Shown: positions 47,997 to 56,851 of the stretch, piece by piece | Layout of the letters: each line of letters opens with the position of its first letter | Numbering within the stretch: position 1 is the first letter of the stretch | DNA from: Anaerosolibacter carboniphilus | GTDB lineage: Bacteria; Bacillota; Clostridia; Peptostreptococcales; Thermotaleaceae | Direction: 5' to 3' | NCBI RefSeq assembly: GCF_014205875.1 | Contig: NZ_JACHEN010000032.1 | Coordinates: 1 to 62,058 of the forward strand | DNA length: 62,058 nucleotides | The notes under the pieces: model-generated | Seen by the model: only the letters and a program-made list of their open reading frames with translations | What the model was told of the DNA's origin: nothing | Databases searched by the model: none | Program-made: the position numbers and the translations under genes

Positions 47997-48025
47997 TTGG
48001 TAAAATTTTACCATTATGCTATAAT
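47997..48025 (+). promoter_or_regulatory. aro operon promoter with overlapping palindrome
   Basis: TTGGTA (47997-48002), 17-nt spacer, TATAAT (48020-48025). A perfect 14-bp palindrome GGTAAAATTTTACC (47999-48012) covers the -35 end and half the spacer, the position expected for a repressor operator. Confidence 0.75.
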
Positions 48026-48053
48026 GAAAAGCAAAAAAGATAGGTGAATAAAA

Positions 48054-49196
48054 ATGCTGAGATATCTTACGGCAGGCGAATCCCATGGAAAATGTCTGAT
48101 GGGTATTATAGAGGGTTTCCCTGCCAATGTGCCTATAGATATAGAAATGGTGAATACAGATTTGCGGCGAAGGCAGAAGGGGTATGGCCGCGGTGGACGT
48201 ATGGAAATTGAAAAGGATGAAATTGAAATCCTTTCTGGTGTTCGAGGAGGTAAAACACTGGGAAGCCCTATAGCCTTTCGTATTGCCAACCGGGACTATG
48301 AAAACTGGGAACGTTATATGAATCCTTTGGAAGTGGATGTAGAAGGGCGAAAGGTTACAAAGCCAAGGCCTGGCCATGGAGATCTGGCTGGCGCTATAAA
48401 GTATGGTTTTCACGATATTCGAAATGTTTTGGAAAGAAGTAGTGCCAGGGAAACAGCAGTACGAACAGCCATTGGCAGCATCGCAAAGCAGCTTCTTTTG
48501 ATTTTTGGTATAGCAGGTGTTAGCCATGTGACTGCCATTGGTGGTGTAAGTCTTCGGGAGAAAATAGAAGACTTTGAAAGGCTTAAAATGGCGGAACAAT
48601 CTTCTGTACATTGTGTAGATCCTTTGGTAGAGCAGAAGATGATCCAGGAAATTGAAAGGGCAAAAAGCACTGGTGACTCTCTGGGAGGTGTTTTCGAGAT
48701 ACATATCAAAGGGGCACCTGTGGGACTAGGGAGCTACGTCCACTGGGATCGAAAACTGGATGCCAGGCTTGCCCAAGGCCTTATGAGCATACAAGGCATC
48801 AAAGGCATAGAGGTAGGATGGGGATTTGTGGGTGCAAGCCTACAAGGTTCTCAAGTCCATGACGAAATCTTTTATAATGCAAATACGGGTTACTATCGAG
48901 AATCAAATCGAGCTGGTGGCATTGAAGGTGGTATGTCCAATGGAGAGAATATCGTTTTAAGATGTGCCATGAAGCCTATTCCTACCCTATACAAGCCCTT
49001 AAAGAGTGTAGACATAGAAACAAAGGAGCCCTTTGTCGCCAGCGTGGAACGAAGTGATACCTGTGCTGTACCTTCAGCAGCCATTGTAGGAGAAATGGTG
49101 GCACTGACCATTATTGCTGAAGAATTTTTAAAAAAATTTGGTGGAGATTCTTTAGAGGAGATAGAGGAACGATGGAAAAACTACAAATCGATTTAG
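48054..49196 (+). CDS. aroC: Chorismate synthase
   Basis: 380 aa. Converts EPSP to chorismate with reduced FMN. Signatures GESHGKCLMGIIEGFP at the start, RPGHGDLAGAIKYG with the RSSARETA block around residues 100-135, and the C-terminal RSDTCAVPSAAIVGEMVA. First gene of the five-gene aromatic operon although it catalyses the last common step. AGGTGA site. The end overlaps aroB by 25 bp. Confidence 0.98.
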   Translation: MLRYLTAGESHGKCLMGIIEGFPANVPIDIEMVNTDLRRRQKGYGRGGRMEIEKDEIEILSGVRGGKTLGSPIAFRIANRDYENWERYMNPLEVDVEGRKVTKPRPGHGDLAGAIKYGFHDIRNVLERSSARETAVRTAIGSIAKQLLLIFGIAGVSHVTAIGGVSLREKIEDFERLKMAEQSSVHCVDPLVEQKMIQEIERAKSTGDSLGGVFEIHIKGAPVGLGSYVHWDRKLDARLAQGLMSIQGIKGIEVGWGFVGASLQGSQVHDEIFYNANTGYYRESNRAGGIEGGMSNGENIVLRCAMKPIPTLYKPLKSVDIETKEPFVASVERSDTCAVPSAAIVGEMVALTIIAEEFLKKFGGDSLEEIEERWKNYKSI

Positions 49197-50218
49197 GAGA
49201 GAAGTCTTATCCCATATATATTGGAAGTGGATTGCTAGAAAGACTGGAAGATTATATAGATACTGCGGATCAGTGGGTAGTTATTACCGATGAAAATCTG
49301 GAGTCTCTATATGAGGCTTGGTTGAAACAGACCCTTAAAAATAAAACAGTCTATAAGATTGTGATTGTACCAGGGGAGGAAAGTAAAAATATTCATACGG
49401 TTGTAGAGATTATAGACTATCTACATGAAATAGGATGTACAAGGCAAAGCAAGATTTTAGCCTTTGGAGGCGGTGTTGTTGGAGATATTGCAGGGTTTTG
49501 TGCATCTATCTATATGCGAGGGATAGAATATATCCAGATGCCAACGACTTTATTGGCTCAAGTAGATAGCAGTGTGGGGGGCAAAACGGGTATTAATATT
49601 GCCCAGGGAAAAAATATTATGGGGACATTTTATCAACCTCAAGCAGTCATTATTGATGTGAATCTGCTGCGTACCCTATCTAAAAGAGATTTTATGAGTG
49701 GTCTAGGAGAAGTGGTGAAGTATGGCGTCATTTATGATTATGATTTTTTCCAATATATACGAAGTCATAGGGACGAGATTTTTTCCTTGGATCAAGCATG
49801 CATCGGCTATATCATCAAAAGATGCTGTGAGATAAAGGCTGGCATTGTGTCGCAGGATGAAAAGGAAAAGGGAATGAGGAAAATACTGAACTTTGGTCAT
49901 ACCATAGGTCATGCGTTGGAGTCAATCACAGCCTATGAAAAATATACCCATGGTGAAGCCGTATGGGTGGGAATGTATCATGAAATTTTGTTGGCGGAGA
50001 GGTTAGGATTAATAAAACATGATTATTTTGAGGAACTCTTAGACTTTTTTCAAGCCATGGGCGTTTCATACGATATATCTGCCTACGACAAAGAAGGTCT
50101 TATAGACATGATGAGTAAAGATAAGAAAAATCTGCATGGAAAGATTTCCTTCATTCTTCCCATCGATCGGAGTAAGGTAGTGGAGAAGCTTCTTTCAAGG
50201 GAAGAACTTCAGTGGTAA
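49172..50218 (+). CDS. aroB: 3-dehydroquinate synthase
   Basis: 348 aa NAD- and metal-dependent cyclase converting DAHP to 3-dehydroquinate. Conserved GGGVVGDIAGFCAS near residue 100, PTTLLAQVDSSVGGKTGIN near 130, and metal ligands in the GHTIGHALE block. Begins inside aroC with GAGGAACG upstream, translationally coupled. Confidence 0.98.
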   Translation: MEKLQIDLGEKSYPIYIGSGLLERLEDYIDTADQWVVITDENLESLYEAWLKQTLKNKTVYKIVIVPGEESKNIHTVVEIIDYLHEIGCTRQSKILAFGGGVVGDIAGFCASIYMRGIEYIQMPTTLLAQVDSSVGGKTGINIAQGKNIMGTFYQPQAVIIDVNLLRTLSKRDFMSGLGEVVKYGVIYDYDFFQYIRSHRDEIFSLDQACIGYIIKRCCEIKAGIVSQDEKEKGMRKILNFGHTIGHALESITAYEKYTHGEAVWVGMYHEILLAERLGLIKHDYFEELLDFFQAMGVSYDISAYDKEGLIDMMSKDKKNLHGKISFILPIDRSKVVEKLLSREELQW

Positions 50219-50236
50219 AAGGGAAGGTGAAGCCAA

Positions 50237-51523
50237 ATGTTTATTAAGCCATTACATAGGGTGAAAGAAGTCATCGATATACCTGGAGACAAATCCATAT
50301 CTCATCGAGGGATCATATTTTCTGCTATTGCCCAGGGTGAAAGTCAGCTATATAACTTTCTAACAGGGGAGGATTGCCTACGTACCATCGATTGCTTTCA
50401 AAAGCTAGGCGTTTCTATTAAAATGGAAAAAGATTTTGTAAAGATAAGGGGTGTAGGACTCAGAGGGCTAAAGGTACCTGAAGAGAGATTAGATGTTGGA
50501 AATTCAGGAACAACCATTCGATTGATGTCAGGACTTCTGAGTGGCCAGAATTTTGACTGTGAGATTACAGGAGACGCTTCTATACAGCGAAGGCCCATGG
50601 ATCGGATAATCCTGCCATTGAAACAGATGGGTGCCAGTATAGAAGGAATAGAGGCAGAAAATCTTGCACCCCTTAGGATCAAAGGAAAAATGCTGCAAGG
50701 AATCTCCTATGATTCACCGATTGCCAGTGCACAAGTAAAGTCTGCCATTCTATTGGCCGGTCTGTATGCTCAGGGAGAGACCCGTATTCGTGAACCCTAT
50801 CTATCAAGGAATCATACGGAAATAATGCTTAAGGATATGGGAGCAGATATTAGAGAAGAAGGATTACAGGTGATTTGCAGACCAGGCAATGTACTGTATG
50901 GTAAAGAACGGAGGGTACCAGGGGATATCTCCTCCGCTGCTTTTTTTCTTGTCTTGGGTGCAATATTAGGGGATAGTGATATTCTTTTAAGAAATGTGGG
51001 AATCAACCCGACCCGAACAGGAAGCCTGGATGTCCTCATGGAAATGGGAGGTCAAATCAGAATCCTGAACGTTCGGGAAGAATGTGGGGAAAGAATTGGA
51101 GATATCAGGGTAAAGGGAAGTACTTTGAAGGGTATTGAGATTGGGGGAGCCTTGATACCAAGATTAATCGATGAAATCCCCGTGCTGGCGGTGGCAGCAG
51201 CCTTCGCCGAGGGAACAACGGTGATTAAAGATGCTCAAGAGCTGAAGGTAAAGGAAAGCAATCGAATTGATGCGCTAGTGACAGAATTAAAAAAAATTGG
51301 TGTAGATATAGAGCAAAAAGAGGATGGTATGGTGATTCGAGGAGGTAAAGGGATCAAGGGTGGAAAAATAAATAGCTATGGAGATCACCGTATTGCTATG
51401 GCTATGACGATTGCAGGATTGGGAAGTGAAGAAGGGGTAGAAGTCGACACACTAGAATGTGCAGCCGTATCCTTTCCATACTTTTATGATATTATAGAAA
51501 GGATGATGAATCATGAACAGTAG
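50237..51523 (+). CDS. aroA: 3-phosphoshikimate 1-carboxyvinyltransferase (EPSP synthase)
   Basis: 428 aa, joins phosphoenolpyruvate to shikimate 3-phosphate. Blocks GDKSISHRG at residues 16-24, LDVGNSGTTIRLM and the C-terminal YGDHRIAMA. The sequence at the inhibitor-sensitivity region (GNSGTTIRL with Thr rather than Ala-Met type) and the overall pattern suggest a class II-like Gram-positive enzyme. Overlaps aroE by 11 bp. Confidence 0.98.
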   Translation: MFIKPLHRVKEVIDIPGDKSISHRGIIFSAIAQGESQLYNFLTGEDCLRTIDCFQKLGVSIKMEKDFVKIRGVGLRGLKVPEERLDVGNSGTTIRLMSGLLSGQNFDCEITGDASIQRRPMDRIILPLKQMGASIEGIEAENLAPLRIKGKMLQGISYDSPIASAQVKSAILLAGLYAQGETRIREPYLSRNHTEIMLKDMGADIREEGLQVICRPGNVLYGKERRVPGDISSAAFFLVLGAILGDSDILLRNVGINPTRTGSLDVLMEMGGQIRILNVREECGERIGDIRVKGSTLKGIEIGGALIPRLIDEIPVLAVAAAFAEGTTVIKDAQELKVKESNRIDALVTELKKIGVDIEQKEDGMVIRGGKGIKGGKINSYGDHRIAMAMTIAGLGSEEGVEVDTLECAAVSFPYFYDIIERMMNHEQ

Positions 51524-52391
51524 AATCAATGGAGGTACAGCCCTATATGGCGTGATAGGATATCCCATATCCCATAGCTTGTCTCCTGAAATTCATAATA
51601 CTATTTTCGACCTATGCCGTGAAAACAGGATCTATCTACCCGTAAGCATACCACCCCAAGGATTAAAAGATTCTATTGCTATGTTACGAAATAGTTTTAA
51701 GGGATTCAATGTAACCATCCCTCACAAAGAAACGATTATGGAATACTTAGATGATATCGAAGAAAAGGCTCTTTGGTATGGCGCTGTCAATACAGTGAAG
51801 GTTGACAATGGAAAAATGACTGGCTATAATACCGATGGTTATGGATTTACAAGAAGCCTTCAGGAGGAGGGAATTACCTTAAAAGGGAAGCGAATCCTGC
51901 TAATTGGGGCTGGTGGCGCTGCCCGTATTGCAGCCCATGAAATCCTTTTGCAAGGGGGAATACTGACCATTGCTAACCGCAGTGATGATAGAGCCTATAA
52001 GCTAAAAGAGGTCTTAGAAATCAATCTAAAAGCAGAAAACATAGAAGTGTTGAGCTTAGATCAGGTAGAGGCAAACTTTGATTGCATCATCAATGCCACT
52101 CCATTAGGGATGTCTTCATGGGAAGGAGAGATGCCTGTGAGGGAAGAGGCGTTAAGGAACGCTCCCTGGATATTTGATATGGTGTACAATCCCTATGAAA
52201 CGAAACTTCTAAAGCTGGGAAAGATGCATGGCTGTGGTGTAAAGAATGGATTTTCTATGTTATTTTATCAAGCGATAAAAGCTCAAGAAATATGGACTGG
52301 GAAGACCTTAATGGAAGATGAACAGCGCTTGCTATATAAGGAAATTGAAGATTATTTCGTTGGAAAAATGAACTGGAAGATTGGTGAATAA
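51513..52391 (+). CDS. aroE: Shikimate dehydrogenase
   Basis: 292 aa. NADPH-dependent reduction of 3-dehydroquinate-derived dehydroshikimate to shikimate. GYPISHSLSPEIHN shikimate-binding start, NVTIPHKE with the catalytic Lys near residue 70, LLIGAGGAARIAAHEI NADP site near 130. Followed 60 bp later by the kinase fusion. Confidence 0.97.
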   Translation: MNSRINGGTALYGVIGYPISHSLSPEIHNTIFDLCRENRIYLPVSIPPQGLKDSIAMLRNSFKGFNVTIPHKETIMEYLDDIEEKALWYGAVNTVKVDNGKMTGYNTDGYGFTRSLQEEGITLKGKRILLIGAGGAARIAAHEILLQGGILTIANRSDDRAYKLKEVLEINLKAENIEVLSLDQVEANFDCIINATPLGMSSWEGEMPVREEALRNAPWIFDMVYNPYETKLLKLGKMHGCGVKNGFSMLFYQAIKAQEIWTGKTLMEDEQRLLYKEIEDYFVGKMNWKIGE

Positions 52392-52454
52392 AAGAAATCT
52401 ATCAGGTCATAACCCATGGGAAAGCATCTCTATAAAGAAGTAGGAGGGGAAGCA

Positions 52455-53237
52455 TTGAACCAATTGGAAAAATTACGTCAAGAAATTGACAGTTGTGATC
52501 AAATCATCGTGAGGGCCTTGGAAGAACGAATGAAGGCTGCAATGAAGGTCTTAGACTATAAAAGAAGCAAAGGTATACCTATCTTTCAGCCTGAAAGAGA
52601 GCAACTGGTACTAGAGAAGGCTCTGGCTCAGCTCACCCATAAAGACTTTTCCAGGGAAATAGAAAAGATTTATCTAGAAATTATGCGGAATAGTCGAAAG
52701 CTTCAATCAAAACAGCTCTTTCCCTATAATATCGTGCTCATAGGATTCATGGGAGCAGGAAAGAGCACAGTAGGAGCGCATTTGTCCAAGCTCTTAGAGA
52801 TGGAGTGGATCGATGTGGATCAAAAGATTGAAGTACATCAGGGAATGAAGATTCATGAAATGTTTGATGTTTATGGAGAAGCATATTTCCGGGATATAGA
52901 AACCCAGGTGGTTCATGAAATTCAAGATCGAGAAAATACAATCCTTTCCTGCGGCGGCGGTGTAGTGTTGAGGGCTGAAAATATAGAAGTATTGAAGAAA
53001 AATGGGCGGGTGGTACTACTACAGGCAGAGGCTGAAACGATTTATGGGCGTATTAAGGATGATTGTTCCAGACCACTATTAAGAAACCAAATGACGGTAT
53101 CGGCTATTGCCCATCGGTTAGAAGAAAGAAAACAGCGGTACTATGAAGCAGCAGACTACATTATTGATACAGATGATAAGGATATTCCTGCGGTATGTCA
53201 GGAGATTATTTCTGAGTTATTAAAAACTGAAAAATAG
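52455..53237 (+). CDS. Bifunctional chorismate mutase / shikimate kinase
   Basis: 260 aa from TTG 52455, which has AGGAGGGG 5 nt upstream; the longer ATG reading lacks a site. Residues about 1-85 form an AroQ-type chorismate mutase (LRQEIDSCDQIIVRALEERM, then YKRSKGIPIFQPERE). Residues about 92-260 form a shikimate kinase with Walker A GFMGAGKST, DVDQKIE, the GGGVV shikimate-binding loop and SRPLL lid. The fusion places two aromatic-pathway steps on either side of EPSP and chorismate in one chain. Last gene of the operon; no DAHP synthase or dehydratase is nearby. Confidence 0.93.
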   Translation: MNQLEKLRQEIDSCDQIIVRALEERMKAAMKVLDYKRSKGIPIFQPEREQLVLEKALAQLTHKDFSREIEKIYLEIMRNSRKLQSKQLFPYNIVLIGFMGAGKSTVGAHLSKLLEMEWIDVDQKIEVHQGMKIHEMFDVYGEAYFRDIETQVVHEIQDRENTILSCGGGVVLRAENIEVLKKNGRVVLLQAEAETIYGRIKDDCSRPLLRNQMTVSAIAHRLEERKQRYYEAADYIIDTDDKDIPAVCQEIISELLKTEK

Positions 53238-53265
53238 AATAGAGCAATAAATTTTTCAATCTTGG

Positions 53266-53296
53266 TCTGCGTACGTTCGTGCGCAGATTTTATTTT
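53266..53296 (+). terminator. aro operon terminator
   Basis: TCTGCG (53266-53271) with CGCAGA (53282-53287), inner ACG/CGT pairing, then TTTTATTTT. Confidence 0.8.
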
Positions 53297-53349
53297 ACTA
53301 TGGATAAAATTAGAAGTTGCAAAAAAATAAAAAAAGGAATACACTATAT

Positions 53350-53373
53350 TTAGATAATTAGATATTTATCTAA
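53350..53373. promoter_or_regulatory. Probable SdpR operator
   Basis: TTAGATA-TT-TATCTAA inverted repeat (53358-53373), with a further half-site TTTAGATAAT just before. Located upstream of sdpR in the expected autorepressor position. Confidence 0.6.
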
Positions 53374-53402
53374 ATATATAAATATATTAAAGGAGGCAGT
53401 GA

Positions 53403-53444
53403 ATGGACGAATACCAAGGAAAGGGAGGAGAACGTCTTGAATGA
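53403..53444 (+). CDS. 13-codon leader peptide overlapping sdpR
   Basis: ATG at 53403 is 6 nt after a perfect AAGGAGG and opens a frame for MDEYQGKGGERLE ending with a TGA that overlaps the sdpR TTG start region (TTGAATGA). The better ribosome site lies here rather than at sdpR, so translation coupling of the repressor is plausible. Whether the peptide itself matters is unknown. Confidence 0.4.
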   Translation: MDEYQGKGGERLE

Positions 53445-53715
53445 TGTTTTTAAGGCATTAGCAGATCCTACAAGAAGAAAAATTTTGAAGATGCTTCGAG
53501 ACAAAGACTTATCAGCAGGAGAAATTGCGGATGCTTTTCATATCAGCAAGCCCTCTATTAGTCATCATTTAAACTTACTAAAACAAGCAAACCTCGTGCT
53601 TAGCGACAAACAGGGACAGAATATTTATTATTCTTTAAACACAACGATTTTCCAAGAGGTCATGCAATGGTTCTTTGAGTTTTCAGAAAGGGGAGAGTCT
53701 GATGAAAATAAATAA
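53437..53715 (+). CDS. sdpR: ArsR-type autorepressor SdpR
   Basis: 92 aa winged-helix repressor. LADPTRRKILKMLRDKDLSAGEIADAF and KPSISHHLNLLKQANLV are the ArsR core; no metal-binding Cys. In B. subtilis SdpR represses sdpRI and is sequestered by SdpI when toxin is bound. Start is TTG with GGAGG 8 nt upstream. Overlaps sdpI by 14 bp. Confidence 0.88.
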   Translation: MNDVFKALADPTRRKILKMLRDKDLSAGEIADAFHISKPSISHHLNLLKQANLVLSDKQGQNIYYSLNTTIFQEVMQWFFEFSERGESDENK

Positions 53716-54340
53716 ATGGATTGTCGTAATGGTTTTACTTTCAATTATTGGAACGATTTTTGTATACCAATATTTGCCTGATACTGTACCGGGGCATTGG
53801 AATTTAAGTGGAGAAATTGATCGATATGATAAAAAAGAAATGGTATTTGTTACAGCTTTATTGCCTCTTATCCTGCATCTTTTGATGGTGTTTTTACCTA
53901 ATCTTGACCCTAAAAAGGCTTCCTATCTTAAACATGAAAAGGCTTATGCTATGTTCCAGATAGCGATCGTTATTTTTTTAATAGCTATTCATTGGGTGGT
54001 CCTTGCATCCGCTTTGGGGTATGATGTGAATACAGGAAAGTTTGTAAGGATTGGGTTAGGGATTTTGTTCGTGATCATTGGGAATTATATGAGTCAAATT
54101 CGCCATAACTATTTCTTTGGTATAAAGAATCCTTGGACATTAGCCAATGAAGAGGTTTGGACAAAAACCCACCGTTTGGGAGGATATGGGTTCATCTTAT
54201 CGGGCATTTTTGCTTTCCTTAGTGTTTTTCTTCAAAATGCGGTTGCTTTTAAGGTAATGATGATTGGGATATTTGGACCAGTAATTGGCGTAAATATTTA
54301 TTCTTATTGGTTATATCAAAAGATAAAAAAAGTATCTTAA
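53702..54340 (+). CDS. sdpI: SdpI family immunity/signal protein
   Basis: 212 aa with six hydrophobic segments: a DUF1648 N-terminal part (LPDTVPGHWNLSGEIDRYDKK) and the SdpI C-terminal part (NYFFGIKNPWTL, VWTKTHRLGG). SdpI protects against the SdpC cannibalism toxin and relays its presence to SdpR. No sdpABC toxin genes are in the window, so it is an orphan pair that may sense foreign toxin or another envelope signal. ATG at 53702 with GGGGAG upstream. Confidence 0.9.
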   Translation: MKINKWIVVMVLLSIIGTIFVYQYLPDTVPGHWNLSGEIDRYDKKEMVFVTALLPLILHLLMVFLPNLDPKKASYLKHEKAYAMFQIAIVIFLIAIHWVVLASALGYDVNTGKFVRIGLGILFVIIGNYMSQIRHNYFFGIKNPWTLANEEVWTKTHRLGGYGFILSGIFAFLSVFLQNAVAFKVMMIGIFGPVIGVNIYSYWLYQKIKKVS

Positions 54341-54448
54341 GGGTTAGAGAATAAGAAGAGGCTCCATAGAAAATAACGGAATAGAGAAAACTCCTGGAGA
54401 GAAAAATAAATAGAGGGTTTATATAAATAATAGACAGGAGCAATGCTA

Positions 54449-55399
54449 ATGCAATGCGACTTCATGGAAAAAGAGGTAATGATTCCAGGGGAATACCTCC
54501 TAAGTGCAACTATAACCATACCCAAACAGGAGCAGGCGGTCATTCCAGGGATTTTAATGATTCCCGGCACAGGAAATGTGGATAGAGATGAAAACTTTAC
54601 ATTTTTGTCCATGAATATACTGAAAGATTTATCCCAGGTTATGGTTCAAGAAGGATTTGTTACCTTGAGATATGACAAAAGAGGGGTTGGAAAGAGCGGT
54701 GGAAGTTTTTATAGGGCAAGTTTTTGGGACTTAGTGGAGGATGCAAAAGCAGCGTTAGACTTTCTAAGGGCTCAGCCCTATGTGGATAGAAAACGGATCA
54801 TCGCCCTTGGACATAGTGAAGGAGCAATCATCGCAGCTGCTCTCTATGGTAAGGTAGCAGTAGATGGGATGATTCTGCTTTGTGGGTTTGCCCATAGCCT
54901 GGAAGAGATCATCGAAAGAAGGAAAAATAGAATTCTACAGGATTTGGATCATATAAAGGGAATAAAGGGATTGTTACTCCGACTCCTTAAGGCCAAGGCA
55001 TTTTTAGATTGGCAGTATAGGGCAACAAAGAAAAAAGTCATGAAAGATAAGAGAACCGTTATTCGGATAAAAGGGAAAAGGCTAAATGTCCAATGGTTGC
55101 GAGAGCATTTCCAATATAATGTGATGACGGATCTAAAAAAAGTAAATTGTCCTACGCTGGTATTAGGAGGATCAGCTGACGTACAAGCGGCATCTTCTCA
55201 GGTGGAGGAGATTGCTCAGGCAATAAAAGGACCCGTAGAAAGCCATGTGATCCATAATTTAAGTCATATTCTCCGAAAAGATCCAATGGCAGGCTCTGTG
55301 CTGGGAGGGATCCTAGACTATTGGCAACAGGCAGAGAAGCCAATAGATCCAGAGGTAATTCAGATTCTTACCGAATGGCTAAAAAGATTTAAAGAATAG
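54449..55399 (+). CDS. Alpha/beta hydrolase
   Basis: 316 aa. Nucleophile elbow GHSEGA with Ser near residue 128, acid in GGSADVQAASS near 238, and His in NLSHILRK near 268 make a complete triad; the oxyanion stretch is IPGTGNVDRDEN. No signal peptide, so cytosolic. Unassigned esterase/peptidase-like substrate. ATG 54449 is 8 nt from CAGGAG. It is followed by a very strong terminator and is separate from sdpRI. Confidence 0.88.
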   Translation: MQCDFMEKEVMIPGEYLLSATITIPKQEQAVIPGILMIPGTGNVDRDENFTFLSMNILKDLSQVMVQEGFVTLRYDKRGVGKSGGSFYRASFWDLVEDAKAALDFLRAQPYVDRKRIIALGHSEGAIIAAALYGKVAVDGMILLCGFAHSLEEIIERRKNRILQDLDHIKGIKGLLLRLLKAKAFLDWQYRATKKKVMKDKRTVIRIKGKRLNVQWLREHFQYNVMTDLKKVNCPTLVLGGSADVQAASSQVEEIAQAIKGPVESHVIHNLSHILRKDPMAGSVLGGILDYWQQAEKPIDPEVIQILTEWLKRFKE

Positions 55400-55400
55400 A

Positions 55401-55449
55401 AAAAGAACAAAATGTCCTTACAATTTTTGTAAGGACATTTTGTTCTTTT
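55401..55449 (+). terminator. Terminator after the hydrolase gene
   Basis: Perfect 23-bp stem (55401-55423 with 55427-55449) ending in a T-run, an unusually long hairpin. Confidence 0.93.
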
Positions 55450-55816
55450 GATGGTAAACAAGCAAAGAAAATAAGAAAAAATATTAATGGAAATATTTAC
55501 AAAAATATTCATAAATTAATGTATAGATGTATAAAATGAAATAGGTATATATTGGCGAAGCCTTGTAATACCTTAATTTGCTAGAAAGTATGGTTTCCCA
55601 TAAATTACCACATAAAAACGGCGAATATTTATTCGAAATTTATATTTATTCAGAATTATTAATAAACATTTCTATTTTCCTCTTAAAAATAGGGTGATAT
55701 AATCGGTATTGTATTATTCGACACGACAGATTTGATTTGAAACCTACGATTACTTGTTAAAAAAATCATTGAAAAATAATTTTACTATATTATCGCAAAA
55801 TAGGAGGCAATAACAC
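55450..55816. promoter_or_regulatory. Arginase upstream region with ArgR-like inverted repeats
   Basis: 367 bp, AT-rich, no gene. CGAATATTTATTCG (55621-55634) is an inverted repeat around TT and TATTTATTCAGAAT follows about 15 bp later; both resemble ArgR/AhrC boxes (TGAATWWWWATTCA). A TATAAT (55699-55704) after a weak -35 lies downstream. Role inferred. Confidence 0.45.
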
Positions 55817-56716
55817 ATGAACATTAGTTTAATTGGTGTACCAATGAATTATGGCTGTGACCGGGAAGGGGCCCAATACGGTCCAGAAAAGCTGAGAGAA
55901 AAGAAAATCGTAGAGGTGATCAAAAAGTACAACCATAGCATCTATGATTTTGGAAATCTATATGTACCGAAGGTATCAGAAGAAGAGAAATACGCTTTCC
56001 ATAAAAAAATGAAATATTTAAAGCCGATTGTTGAAGTGAATACAAACCTAGCCCATAATGTGTACAGTGCGCTAGCTGCGGGAAATTTCCCCTTTGTGAT
56101 TGGCGGAGATCACTCCCTTGGACTAGGGAGCATTGCAGGGGCTAGTAAATTTTATGATAATCTAGCTGTTGTATGGATCGACGCCCATGGAGATATTAAT
56201 ACCCATGAAACTTCTCCATCTGGAAATGTTCATGGTATGCCGTTGGCTGCAGCCATGGGTGTAGGATGCCCTTCTTTAACAGATGTGTATTATAAAGGGA
56301 TTAAAGTAAAGCCGCAAAATGTGTTTATTATCGGAGCAAGGGATCTCGATGAAGGGGAGATTCAGTTAGCAAAAGAAAAGAATTTAAATTTGTATACGAT
56401 GGATGATATTAAAACAATCGGTGTAAATGCTATGGTAGAAGAGATTACCAGAAAGTTAAAGGAAAACAATGTAGAAGCGGTACACATGAGCTTTGATCTG
56501 GATGCATTGGATTCAGAGATCGTACCAGGAACAGGTACCCCTGTACGGGATGGAATGACCATGGATGAGGTAAAATATGTATTCAAGCATTTAATGGATA
56601 CCCAGCTAGTAAAATCCATGGACTTGGTTGAGTTAAACACCCATCTGGATCAGGATGATGTTACAGCAGAAGTGGCCATTGAGCTAGTGGATTGGGCGTT
56701 CCAATTAATTGCATAA
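55817..56716 (+). CDS. rocF: Arginase
   Basis: 299 aa ureohydrolase. Mn ligand motifs are all present: GGDHSLGLG near residue 95, WIDAHGDIN near 120, and SFDLDALD near 223; the block HETSPSGNVHGMPLA is specific for arginase rather than agmatinase. Hydrolyses arginine to ornithine and urea. Single gene with AGGAGG site and a strong terminator. Possible control by an ArgR-type regulator is suggested by upstream inverted repeats. Confidence 0.94.
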   Translation: MNISLIGVPMNYGCDREGAQYGPEKLREKKIVEVIKKYNHSIYDFGNLYVPKVSEEEKYAFHKKMKYLKPIVEVNTNLAHNVYSALAAGNFPFVIGGDHSLGLGSIAGASKFYDNLAVVWIDAHGDINTHETSPSGNVHGMPLAAAMGVGCPSLTDVYYKGIKVKPQNVFIIGARDLDEGEIQLAKEKNLNLYTMDDIKTIGVNAMVEEITRKLKENNVEAVHMSFDLDALDSEIVPGTGTPVRDGMTMDEVKYVFKHLMDTQLVKSMDLVELNTHLDQDDVTAEVAIELVDWAFQLIA

Positions 56717-56763
56717 AATAAAACAAAAGCAGCTGAAGCGTTAGGCTGCTTTTGTTTTATTTT
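56715..56763 (+). terminator. Terminator after arginase
   Basis: AAAATAAAACAAAAGCAGC (56715-56733) with its exact complement (56745-56763), T-rich end. Confidence 0.92.
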
Positions 56764-56851
56764 AAGAAAAAATTCAACCCTGGTTATATTTCTCCTCAGA
56801 AAGCCATAGATATGCAACAATCCCTATTGTGTAAGAGGAGGAATCAGAAAG

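Noticed and set aside
55552..55567. SigL (-24/-12) promoter before arginase
   Set aside because: TTGGCGAAGCCTTGT has one base too few between the GG and the expected GC and lacks the GC.
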